Positions 53,901 through 64,000 of a stretch of DNA of 64,000 bases are shown here, in pieces. The notes under the pieces were generated by a model that was given only the letters and a program-made list of their open reading frames with translations, ran no database searches and had not been told where the DNA came from. This stretch comes from Laburnicola sp. R22_1 (taxonomy: Eukaryota; Ascomycota; Dothideomycetes; Pleosporales; Didymosphaeriaceae). The stretch covers positions 682,001 to 746,000 of the forward strand of contig JACONQ010000004.1 in NCBI GenBank assembly GCA_014281115.1. The letters run 5' to 3'. The position numbers and the translations under genes were made by a program. How positions within the stretch are numbered: position 1 is the stretch's first letter; every line of letters starts with the position of its first letter.

Positions 53901-56900
53901 AACAGTTGACGAGTATCTTCAATTTCCTCGTTCGGCATCCGGATCTTTTCTACGAGGCCCGAGAGCAGTTCTCCGCCATGATCATCACAGCACTCGCAAA
54001 GATTGCTCAACCGCCCAATCCATCAGCGGAGTCAAAGAAACTCGCCTTGAATCTCATTAGCCTCATCAGGACCTGGGAAGAGCGAGCTGCGGCCGAGTCG
54101 AGCCCTACCGCTGAACGAGCCTCAGAATCACCACAAACACTGAAGAGACGGGCGGACGGCTCCTTGGCGTCTACCACGCCTTTGAGGGGCTTTGTTGCTC
54201 AGGCTAGCATTCGCATGGTTCTCATCAAATACCTCATCCAGTTCATCGCGTACCTTCCGGAACGCTACCCCGTAGCAACGCCAATGCCAAAGGATGGCTT
54301 AGCGGTACCTGCAACCAACCCACAATCTGCCGAAATCTGTAGGAAAGCCGTGCAGCTTTTGCAAGATCTTCTCTCCCCGCGAATGTGGCATGACCTAGAC
54401 TTGGATCTCATGCTCAGTAAAAAGCTCGAAGAGATCCTCGTTGCAGAAATGAAACCAGAAGAAAAAGAAAAGCAGGAGGCGTTCAGCACTCGGATGATCA
54501 ACACCCTCCAGATCGTCAAGGTCATCGTCAATGTCAAGCCTGATGATTGGGTGCTTCAACGTGTGCCGCAGTTTCAGAGGATCCTGGAGAAGCCTATCCG
54601 TTCTGACAATGCCGACGTGCAGGCCAGTCTGCATGCTGCAGACGACAATGAAGATGGCACTTCGAAACTACAGCCCACGTTAAAGCGTATTTTGGAGGTC
54701 ATGCCAGAGCCTGTCAAGGATGAGGAAGGAAATACCGAAGAAACCCCCTCCACTGAGTTCGTCGGCTTACTTGGATCGGTGGCCACAGAGGCTCTCTCGA
54801 GTGGTTCAAATATCTGCGCCATTAACATTCTGTGGACGCTCTGTCAAAAGCAACCAGAGGAGATTGATCAGCACATCCCGCAGCTTATGAAGGCTTTTCA
54901 AGGAAAGATGGCAAAGGACCATCTCACCGCTAATGGCGGTCAGCCAAGCCAGCCACCTGTTGCCCCAGGTGCACGCCCTGAAGGTGCTATCCCGCCAACA
55001 GACCCCCGCGAGTCTGAGATTCAGACCGACTTGGTGCTCAAGGTCATTGATATCCTTGCAGCACGAATGAACGAGCTCGGCGAGAATCGTAGGCCGTATC
55101 TGAGTGTTCTTGCGTCCTTGGTCGAGCGATCTCAAAGCAACACCGTGTGCATGAAAGTGCTTGACCTGGTAGAAGAATGGATATTCCACTCCACGGAACC
55201 TGTACCGACACTCAAGGAGAAGACGGCAGTGCTCAGCAAGATGCTGCTCTTTGAACACCGTCCAGACACATCGCTTCTGAACCGATTTCTCGATCTTGTT
55301 ATCCGGATTTACGAGGACCCCAAAATAACCCGATCGGAACTCACGGTACGAATGGAGCACGCTTTCTTGATTGGCACCCGAGCCCAGGACGTCGAGATGC
55401 GTAATCGTTACATGATGATATTTGACAAGAGCTTGAGCCGTACTGCAGCAAGTAGGCTGAGTTATGTTCTCGCTTCGCAGAACTGGGATACGCTCACCGA
55501 CAGTTACTGGCTTAGTCAAGTCATTCACCTGATGTTTGGCTCGGTAGAAATGAACACGCCGGCGCAACTTCACTCAGAGGACTTCAGGCTTCTGCAGAAT
55601 AGTACATTCTTCGGCACATATAGTAAAGACTCTCGAATAGCCGATGTCATGGTTGACGATGAGCTGGAAAATCTTGTCAACAACCACAGACGATTCTGCA
55701 ATCAGATGGGCGACGTTAAGATCAAGGATCTGCTCGAGCCTCTTGGGCACTTGCAACACACTGACAGCAACCTTGCGCACGACATTTGGGTTTCGTTCTT
55801 CCCTCTTGCTTGGACGGCACTTACAAAAGACGACCAAAGCGATTTGGAAAAGGGTATTGTGGCACTGCTGACCAAGGATTATCATTCGCGTCAGATTGAC
55901 AAGCGACCGAACTGTGTAGCGAGCATGCTGGATGCCATTGTACATGCGCAGCCACGGGTTAAGTTTCCGCCGCATATTATGAAGTACTTGGCACGTACGT
56001 ATAACGCCTGGTATACTGGTGCTGTGTACATGGAAGAATCTGCAATTGCCCCCATCGTCGACACCGAGAAGCTGAGGGAGAGCAATCTCGATGCCCTGCT
56101 CGAAATCTATGCCGGTCTACAGGAAGACGACTTGTTCTACGGTACCTGGCGACGACGATGCCAATTCATCGAAAGTAACGCAGCTCTCTCGTACGAGCAG
56201 ATTGGCATCTGGGACAAGGCACAGCAAATGTACGAAGCGGCGCAAATAAAAGCGAGGACCAGTGTTCTTCCCTTCTCGACTGGAGAATACATGCTATGGG
56301 AGGACCATTGGGTTGTCTGTGCTCAGAAGCTGCAGCAGTGGGAGGTGTTGAGCGATTTTGCCAAACACGAGAATTTCAACGATCTGTATCTGGAGGCAAC
56401 CTGGAGGCATTTCGAGGCGTGGCAAAACAACGAACAGCGAGAACAACTCGATGCGACGATCAAGGCCGTCAGCGATGCACCAACTCCGCGACGAGTCTTT
56501 TTCCAGACATTCATGTCATTGCTTAAACTCCACGCCAAGTTGGAGACCCAGCCAGAATTCCACAGGTTGTGTGATGAGTCCATCCAGCTGTCAATACGGA
56601 AATGGCACCAGCTACCGCGGCGCATTACCCAGGCCCATATTCCGCTACTCCAGCACTTCCAGCAGCTGGTTGAGCTGCATGACGCGAGCGTCATTTGCCA
56701 GAGCCTCGCACAAACCACCCAGGCCAACCTCGACCACAAGTCACAAGAACTAAAGCTGTTACTTAGCACGTGGCGTGACCGTTTACCGAACTTCTGGGAC
56801 GATATAAACGCATGGCAAGATCTGGTCACGTGGCGTCAACATATATTCCATCTCATAAATGGAGTTTACCTGCAGCTACTACCACCCAACCCGAACAATC

Positions 56901-59540
56901 CCAGCGGTAACTCTTTCGCATACCGAGGTTATCATGAGACTGCCTGGATCATCAACCGCTTTGCGCATGTTGCCCGAAAGCATAACCTTCCCGACGTGTG
57001 CATTCAGCAGCTAAGCCGCATATACACCCTACCCAACATCGAGATCCAGGAAGCTTTCTTGAAGCTGCGAGAACAGGCGAAGTGCCACTATCAAAACCGG
57101 TCAGAGCTCAACAACGGGTTAGACGTTATCAACAACACAAATCTGAATTATTTCGGAGCCCAGCAGAAGGGTGAGTTTTACACGCTGAAGGGAATGTTCC
57201 TTGCAAAACTAGGCCAGAAGGCTGAAGCGAACGACGCTTTTGGCACCGCTATGATCTTTGATATAAAGTTGCCGAAGGCCTGGGCTGAGTGGGGACGATA
57301 CAACGATAATCTCTTCAAGGAAGATCCATCGACACTCGAAAAAGCGGAGGCAGCCCTCAGTTGCTATCTGGAGGCCGCCAGCCAGTATAAAAATGCGAAG
57401 TCTAGGAAGCTTCTTGGTCGTGTACTCTGGCTGCTTAGTCTGGACAACCCCGAGCGGCGATTGGCAGAGAAATTCGAAGAGTTTCAAGGCGACACACCGG
57501 CTTGGTACTGGATTACATATATTCCGCAGCTTCTCAATAGTCTGTCGAGACCGGAAGCTACCATTGCGCGGTCAATTCTGGGGAAATTGGCGAAAACATA
57601 CCCCCAGGCTCTGTATTGCCACCTTAGAACTACAAGAGAAGATATGTTGATGCTCAAAAAGACCCATGAAGCGAAGGAGAAGGCGGCAAAAGCCAAGCAG
57701 CAGCAAGCCCAAGGTTCACCGGCACAGAAGCAGAACTCCCCTGACAACCGACCTAGCTCAAGCGCAAGCGGCAACCGACCCGCTTCGGCAAACGGCGAAA
57801 ACAAGCCTGCTACTACCAACGGCACCCCGAACGGTACGATCAAGACCGAAGGTAATGTGCAGGCTACACCCAACGGGACCACCGCCGAAATGCCTCCAGC
57901 TCCCAAACGACCTTGGGATCATGTGGAAGAAATCTCAGCGATCCTGAAGACGGCGTTCCCTCTATTGGCACTTTCCATGGAAACGATGCTGGACCAGATC
58001 CAGAAGAACTTCAAGTGCCCGCCTGATGAGGATGCTTACAGACTCATTGTGGCTTTGTTGAATGACGGGCTGTCCTACGTGGGCCGCCAGCCTCAACTCT
58101 ACGCCCAGGACGTACGCCTACCGGCTTCGACTGAAGCGAACATTACCCGATTTGCAGAGTCGGTACTACCTCCACATATTCGCAAAGCTTTCGAATACGA
58201 CTTCGTGACGCACAAGCCAACCATGTACGAGTATATCCAAAAACTTCGCATCTGGAGGAACCGTTTTGAAGAGAGGTTGGATCAAAGGAAGCTCACTGTT
58301 CCTCTCGAGAACTACACCCATCAACTCAGCGAGTTCCGCTTCCTCAAGTTCGATGATGTGGAAGTACCTGGGCAATACCTGCAGCATCGTGACAAGAATT
58401 CTGACTTTGTCCGCATTGAACGCTTCCTGCCCGATGTGGATCTTGTGCGTGGCATAGGTATCTGCCACAGGCGTCTTCGGATTCGCGGCCATGATGGAAG
58501 CATCCATCCCTTTGCCATCCAGTTTCCGGCTGCCAGGAATTCGAGGAGAGAGGAACGTATCCTGCAACTGTTCAGGATCTTCAACGGCATTCTTTCCAAG
58601 CGCAAGGAGAGCAGAAGGCGCAACTTGCAATTTCATCTGCCACTCATGGTGCCGATCACGCCTAGTGTGCGCATGATCCAGGACGATGCATCTTACATCA
58701 GCATGCAGGGTATTTTCGAGAACTACTGCAGGTACCACAGCCTCAACAAGGACGAGCCTGTGCTCTTTAGCATTGAGAAGCTTCGAGCGCTCCAGCCTGT
58801 AAGGAAGACTAAGCCCCAGATGTTACACTTGAGACATGACTAACCATTGTCTACAGAAAAACCTTGACCATGCGAACAGCATCCGCTTAGAAACTTTCGC
58901 GGCCGTCCAAGAGAAATACGTACCCGCGACCCTCCTGCTTGACTACTTCCGCAGCACGTATCCCGACTTTGCAGACTTCTGGCTCTTCCGTCGCACTTTC
59001 AGCTACCAGCTTGCGGCGCTTACGTTCATGACGTATGTCATGCACATGAATTCACGATTTCCGCATAAGATGATCATCTCGCGGGGCAGCGGGCGGGTCT
59101 GGGGCTCGGAGCTCATTCCGTCTATGGCAGTCGGTAAACCTGTCTTGCACAACAGCGAGCCGGTGCCGTTCCGCCTCACACCTAATATGCAAACGATGAT
59201 GGGACCGCTTGCGCTTGAGGGCATCTTTGCGCCGTCGGTCATGAGCATCGCGCGCTGCCTTATCGAGCCTGAGGGCGAGCTAGAGATGCAGCTTGCGATA
59301 TTTATGCGCGATGAGATGAATCACTGGTTCACGAGCCAGCACAAGTCGCTTAGTGCGGAGACTCTGAGAGAGAGCGTGCAGACCAACAGCGAACTCGTGG
59401 TCAAGAGGGCGACTAGCATGGGAAGTCTGCCGCAGGGAGCAAACCTGCCGGCGAATCAGACCATGGTGGATCTGGTGGCTATTGCGGTGGATCCGCGCAA
59501 GTTGTGCCAGACTGATCCGCTGTGGATGGCCTATCTATAG
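47912..59540 (+). CDS. TRA1: TRA1 (TRRAP) scaffold of SAGA and NuA4, 3809 aa
   Basis: Four exons: 47,912-47,969, 48,058-48,215, a 10.5 kb exon 48,269-58,798 and 58,857-59,540, with introns of 88, 53 and 58 nt in phase. It starts MAAHHNFEALALKLEDPAS. Helical HEAT/TPR solenoid repeats cover about 2,600 residues, followed by the FAT region, a low-complexity Asn/Pro/Ser insertion (about residues 3220-3290), a PI3K-like domain (from about 3,300, with LRIRGHDGSIHPFAIQFPAA) and a C-terminal FATC end (LCQTDPLWMAYL). The catalytic-loop and DFG-type aspartates are not there (HMNSRFPHKMIISRG; GRVWGSELIPSM), as expected of this PIKK-related pseudokinase. It binds transcription activators and brings histone acetyltransferases to promoters. 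The length fits fungal TRA1. Confidence 0.97.
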
Positions 59541-60413
59541 GGCACATATACCTAGGGGTTGCGTGGCCATGGGTGTTATTTTTTGCTGCTTGTATGTTTT
59601 AGTACGTATGTATGATCGATCAATTCTCAGCATGGCGCTTTGGGGAGTTTAGCCTCTCGAGGACGAGAGAAGGGGTGTTGCACCTGCTGTGTATGCTTTG
59701 TGGTCGAAAGGCCGGCTTCGCTCTGTATTAGCTAGTTTTCTGGTAAATAGAGTTACATCTAGACGTTATATGTCCGTGTCGAACCATGATCTAATAATCT
59801 CTGGTACATCTGAACTCATAGCAGATGAGCGCCAGCGCAGCAGTAGTCATCTGACAGTAGGAGAACAATATTGCAAAAGTTGATGTTTCTACACTATGCG
59901 TGATTAGTATTCCTTGCGCCAAAAGGGGGTAAGTTGGGTCTGCCACTCTCACGGGTCCGCCAGATAAGAGTACCGTCCCGTCTGTTAAGAGGTTGACGAC
60001 AGCTTACATAAGCCGGCTGTGGGCTCCGTGCGGTCAGCAAATGAGTGTGAGTTCGGAAGGGGCTGAGGGGCGTCTGCGAATTTGCGGCACGTACCGGTAC
60101 ATCCCGCTTCCACTCTCGATTCACACCCCAGACTGGCAAACAGCGAATCAAGCATTTCCATTCTTGCTTAATCATACGAACGAACAACTTCCATCCAGGG
60201 TTTGGGTCACCCCAGGGTGCGCGCCGTTCCGCCGGCTAACATCAGCCCTGAACGGCCAATGAATAGAATTGGCAATCGTTGGTTGGCTTCGGAGGAAGGG
60301 GGACTCGCTGCATCGATCGATTACTCGACTGGGATGGTGGGTGTGGCGTCTTCTTTGACTTGGTAGCGCGCAAAGGACTCCTTCGTTAGTCGTCAGTCTA
60401 TCTACTCCCAACG
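59541..60413. other. TRA1 3' flank and Zn2Cys6 gene promoter
   Basis: This 873-bp stretch has no conserved frame, tRNA or repeat that I can support. Confidence 0.5.
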
Positions 60414-62364
60414 ATGGGCTTTTCAGGAAAACCCAGCAAGGGTTGTCTGCCATGTAGGCAGAAAAGGACAAAGTAAGCAGACCGCATGTTTGTTCCTTGT
60501 CCTCGGGACAGCTGCACAATATGCCTCTTCCCAATCGGGTAATCGTTGCGTAGAGAAACAGCCACTAACGTGTCGCCAGATGCGACCTGGCCCTGCCGTC
60601 ATGCACACAGTGTATCCGAAAAAGCAGAGCTTGCTATGGCTACCGGAACGAGCAAGATTTGGTCTTCCGGAACGAGACGGGATTGGTCATTCGCAAAGTT
60701 AAACGGAAGGCTACTGTAGGTAGCGATCAAGATGCGCGGGACGAGGAACTCCTTTCGAAGTTGCAGTTGAGCGCGCTGCTGCAGCATCCAAGCAGGAGGG
60801 CGACGCTGCAGGACGAGGCGATTATGCATTGGATGGGTAATTTCAACGAGAGGTTCCACACGAATGCTCTGAAGGCGGGGTTCGAGTATATGCAGCCAGT
60901 TTTCAGGAACGATCTCGCGCGAGGAGGGCCTGCGGCCGAGGTCATTTATGCTTGTGGGCTTGTCGCTCTAGGGTACGTATTGATGGGTGAAAGCAGGAGG
61001 GCAGAGGCCAAAGCGCTTGGCTGACAGACATTCAGGAACACCAAAAATTCTCCTGAACTGCTCCGTCTAGCCAGAGTCAAGCAAGTAAAGGCCATACGGT
61101 TACTCAATGAGCAACTGCAGGATCCCGCTCAAGCGCTGTCCGACTCGTCGGTTCTTACTTTTCTTCTGTTGTCTTCGTTTGAAGTATGTTGACAATCATG
61201 CTTTTTTTTGCTTGTACTAAAACAGGTGTAGAATATCATGTGCGAAGGGGACATGGGGACCAGGATGAACGCCTCACAGACTCATTTGAAGGGCGCAGCG
61301 ACTCTCGTACGCTTGCGGGGCCGGTCACAATTCGCCGATCCAGTCGGACATGGCATGTTTGCGCGTTTACGAGGCTCCGCGGTAAGTGCCTTCCTGTCAT
61401 AAGTCACTATTTTCCTGAACGTCCGCACCTATAGCAATGATCTGACGGTGGTATATCCAGAAACGATTGACTTTGTCTTGCTCGTCATTACGTTTCCGTG
61501 CTGATTCAATAACAGCTCGCACTCTGCTTGGTTAAGAGCGAGCCGCTTCCAGAAGACTTGCTGGCTTATATTGAAGATGAGAAGTATTTAGTGACCGACT
61601 TCGAGGTCACCTTCTTCCAGTTCATGTCACGGATACTCAAACTTCGGCACAAGCAAAAACGCACCGGCGTCGTGGATGCCGAAATGTTCGACGAAGCCAA
61701 AAGCCTGCTAAAATTCCACCAAGACTGGGACGTAGCGTTCCCGGCTTGGGGATTGCCTACTTCGTGTTGGGGGTTGCCTTCTGAAGACCCCAGGCGCGAG
61801 AAAAATGACGCTACCACACTAGGCAAAGACAAAGCCCACCGCATCGTCTGGATCTCCATGTCCTGGATCTTCCTCGAAACAGCCTGCATCGTCATCTACG
61901 AGGTCCTCATCATGTACTACCGCACACAGCAACAGCTCGAGCCCTCTCCCTCCACCGAAGAAGCACTTGCACACGCACGCAAGGAGCAGCTCAAAATCTC
62001 CCAGGTGATCATGGACGGCGTGGACTACTATTTCAACCATTTCAAGTCGAGCCAGGCGACGACGCGGAACATCGGCGCGCACATGTTGATGTTGCCCCTC
62101 TCGATGCTCCTTTCCATATCGACGGCGTCGCGCGATGTGTATGCGTGGATAGCGCGCACGGCCAATGCGCTCGCCGAAGTTTTTGGTATGAGGCAGGCAA
62201 AGTTGGTGGCGGATTTTTTGAAGTCCACGGCGCGGAATCCTATAAGTACGTTTGCGTCGCATTCGGCTCCTTCGGTTTCTTATACGGGGAGTCCGGATAG
62301 GGTGGCGCAGACGGCGGAGGCTGGCGTCGTGGACGACTCGGGACCTGCTGATGGCTCGGGATGA
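60414..62364 (+). CDS. Zn2Cys6 fungal transcription factor, 532 aa
   Basis: Exons are 60,414-60,472, 60,580-60,972, 61,036-61,183, 61,232-61,381 and 61,516-62,364, with introns of 107, 63, 48 and 134 nt; the sum is divisible by three. The start MGFSGKPSKGCLPCRQKRTK leads into a complete zinc cluster C11-x2-C14-x6-C21-x6-C28-x2-C31-x6-C38, split by the first intron. The middle has the conserved block HLKGAATLVRLRGRSQF, typical of this branch of fungal regulators, and the C-terminus is helical. It should bind CGG-type sites in the nucleus. Its target genes are unknown and no biosynthetic cluster surrounds it. The third acceptor (GTGTAG|AAT) was chosen because the alternative leaves an in-frame stop. 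The 134-nt intron is the least certain join. Confidence 0.85.
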
Positions 62365-63254
62365 GAGTGGTGGGATGTGTTGGGCATTTGAGCGGTTTTT
62401 TGAGGAGGAATCTGCTTGTTATAGCAGTTTTTTGGTCGTTGTTATACGTTGATTGGAAATTTTGACAAGGACTCGATATGTTTTGTGTGGCCTGGCTGGT
62501 CTGCATCGTGCTTATTACAGACTTCCGCATCACTCCGTGCACCAGAAAACTTGTAGTACTTCAAATGCCTCCATTGCATGTACAAAACATCGACAATTCC
62601 AGTACCACTCAGCACTTCCCCTCTATACCCAAGCCTTCTCCCCCAGACACAGACTGCCACCACCCCAAGACCTTCCGCATTTTCACCACTCGCCTCTCCC
62701 CCTCCAACACCTTCTGTTCCTAGATCTCCGACTCGAAGAAATCTACATGCATATCCAGCATCCATCTCCCCTCTTCGTTTATCAATTACTCCCCTTCTGC
62801 ACGATAGAGAAGGGTGGAAGTCTTGCAACAGAAAGCAAGCTTTTATACGAACCACCCCAGTACTAGACAATCAAAACTACGTCACTATAAAGCATGGCTC
62901 ACAACATCCCATGCAGCTTACTGCTAGAATCGAAGTCTACCATAGCGAGATTAAAGCCTCATGACCGCGCAAGCCAACGCGACACCCCACTCAATACACC
63001 GCAAGCCTCCTCGCCTACAAAGCACCGTCACCTCCTAAGACAAAAAACACCCACCATCCACCACGAGCGCACCTTCCCAAGAAGTCTGTGTCTTCAGCAT
63101 AGAACTCAGTGAGCAAAGTATCGTCCCTGCCATGGAAGCCAAAGTAAGCACTTTGGAGAACGTAGCCAAGCCACCGAACCGGCAAGAAACTCAAAAAACA
63201 AGGAAGAAGCTGTCCGCCCAATGACAAAAAACGCCAGATACTATGTCCGAGCTC
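62365..63254. other. Intergenic region, nothing recognised
   Basis: 890 bp between convergent genes. Several short Ser/Pro- or Thr-rich frames exist but none has domain features or splice support. Confidence 0.5.
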
Positions 63255-64000
63255 TCAGAGATAGGCTAAAATTCTCACTATCGAGATTTTCAGCCCAGTC
63301 GTCAAAGTTTGCTCCTCTCGTGCCATCTCCTTTCTCTCCCTTCTCGCCGTTTTAGCAAACACGAGCCTACTCTGTACTAACTCCTTCAACCTCTGCAGCG
63401 CACTCAGATCCGTTCCCTCTGTTTCTTTCCCAAGTATTCTAGCCGCTAGGCTAAGAAGAATGACAAGGGTATATGCAGCGTCGTTGCCGCAATGATGTAG
63501 ATTTATTGGCTGAAAACCCATAAGCAAACATAGCTCTTTTAATGAGATGTTCCTTGAGTATAGGTCCCGCGCAATCTTCTGCGTGTCCATAAAGGCTAGC
63601 ACGGGCGCAACTTCAGCAATCCTGAAGCCTGCCTTGTGAAAGCGAGGACATATCTGAAGGGACAGAGTGTCCCACTACGACGATTGGGCGTACACCTGCT
63701 GTTGCTTCGCTCGGCGACGGAGGATTCCCAGCAGACGGTGGATTTTCCAGCAGGAGGTTGAAAAGGTTGAAATTTCTGCGACTGGCAGCACGATGCTACC
63801 TCTTCCCTCTCGCAGTAAGAAAAATATATGCCTCAACAGGGGTATCCTATTACTCCGTGAAACTTTCTGCGCTCCACCATGGAAAAGCGCCCGCTTTTGC
63901 GCTAAGCGTGCTCCTTTAGGGCCGGAATTGAAGATGTAGTTGCGTGTCCAGAGGAGGACATGGGTATGCTCCTCGAGTGCCCGCCGTCCTGCGAAGCATC
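63255..64000 (-). pseudogene. Gfd2/YDR514C-like RNase H-fold nuclease gene, partial and disrupted
   Basis: On the minus strand the gene enters from beyond the right edge (THVLLWTRNYIFN near 63,950; HGGAQKVSRSN). A 104-nt intron (63,799-63,696, GTAGCA...CAG) joins REGRG to VRPIVVVGHSVPSDM in phase. The frame then breaks by one base near 63,648, and resumes as CPRFHKAGFRIAEVAPVLAF, MDTQKIARDLY and GFQPINLHHCGNDAAYTLVI, ending at 63,255. The GHS...D, DTQ and H-x2-GNDA-x-T motifs match the C-terminal exonuclease-like domain of the Gfd2/YDR514C family. The N-terminal D-x-E motif is outside the window. The break makes it a probable pseudogene unless it is a sequence error. Confidence 0.6.

Noticed and set aside
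21000..64000. Secondary-metabolite or defence gene cluster around the Zn2Cys6 factor
   Set aside because: Its neighbours are TRA1 and a nuclease pseudogene; no PKS, NRPS, P450, transporter or other cluster enzyme is present in the window.

Overview
The window reads as nuclear DNA of a filamentous ascomycete (Pezizomycotina, most likely a Dothideomycete). The evidence is short GT-AG introns (about 45-135 nt) with CTAAC/CTAAT branch sites, fungal versions of TRA1, ADE6, KTR/KRE2, ELO, a Zn2Cys6 regulator and TFIIIC, and a two-compartment layout. Bases 1 to about 20,950 are an AT-rich, gene-free repeat block full of CpA-to-TpA (RIP-like) decay. Bases from about 21,000 to 64,000 are of ordinary composition and dense with housekeeping genes.

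The repeat block is a nest of transposons. A repeat family (here 'X') is present twice and both copies are split by later insertions. Copy 1 (about 2231-13,630) is interrupted by a complete 7.44 kb Ty3/gypsy chromovirus (2292-9734, TSD ATAGG). It is interrupted again by a TA-flanked DNA element (10,926-13,413) that itself carries a Tc1/mariner relic (11,654-13,170). Copy 2 (about 16,321-18,870) is interrupted by a 1.24 kb insertion bordered by 14-bp direct repeats, and it is followed by a 1.88 kb pogo/Fot1-type element (18,918-20,794). A further TIR element of about 1 kb (14,194-15,184), three copies of a ~200 bp repeat and two telomere-like inverted repeats fill the rest.

The chromovirus is the most unusual object. 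Its LTRs differ by a single 1-bp indel, yet gag and pol carry more than a dozen in-frame stops, almost all TAG where Gln is expected. Between the chromodomain and the 3' LTR it carries, on the opposite strand, an intact four-exon gene (9099 to 8077, 281 aa) with three canonical introns, a C-x2-C-x6-C cluster and basic patches. The element also shows signs of Tf1-like self-priming and a candidate -1 frameshift heptamer between gag and pol.

The gene-rich part, left to right, holds: Mpo1-like DUF962 protein (+); DEDDh RNA exonuclease (-); a divergent pair of F-box-like genes; a small membrane protein (-); gamma-tubulin complex GCP5 (-) divergent from a GT15 mannosyltransferase (+); ADE6 FGAM synthase (-); a broken ERG26-like fragment (-); cytochrome c oxidase subunit VI (-); an ELO fatty-acid elongase (-); a PP2A B56 subunit (-) divergent from a TFIIIC tau95 subunit (+); the 3,809-aa SAGA/NuA4 scaffold TRA1 (+); a Zn2Cys6 transcription factor (+); and, at the right edge, a disrupted Gfd2/YDR514C-like nuclease gene (-). 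These genes are mostly unrelated housekeeping functions and not a pathway cluster; three pairs share divergent promoters. All exon models were assembled by eye from splice signals, reading-frame continuity and family consensus.
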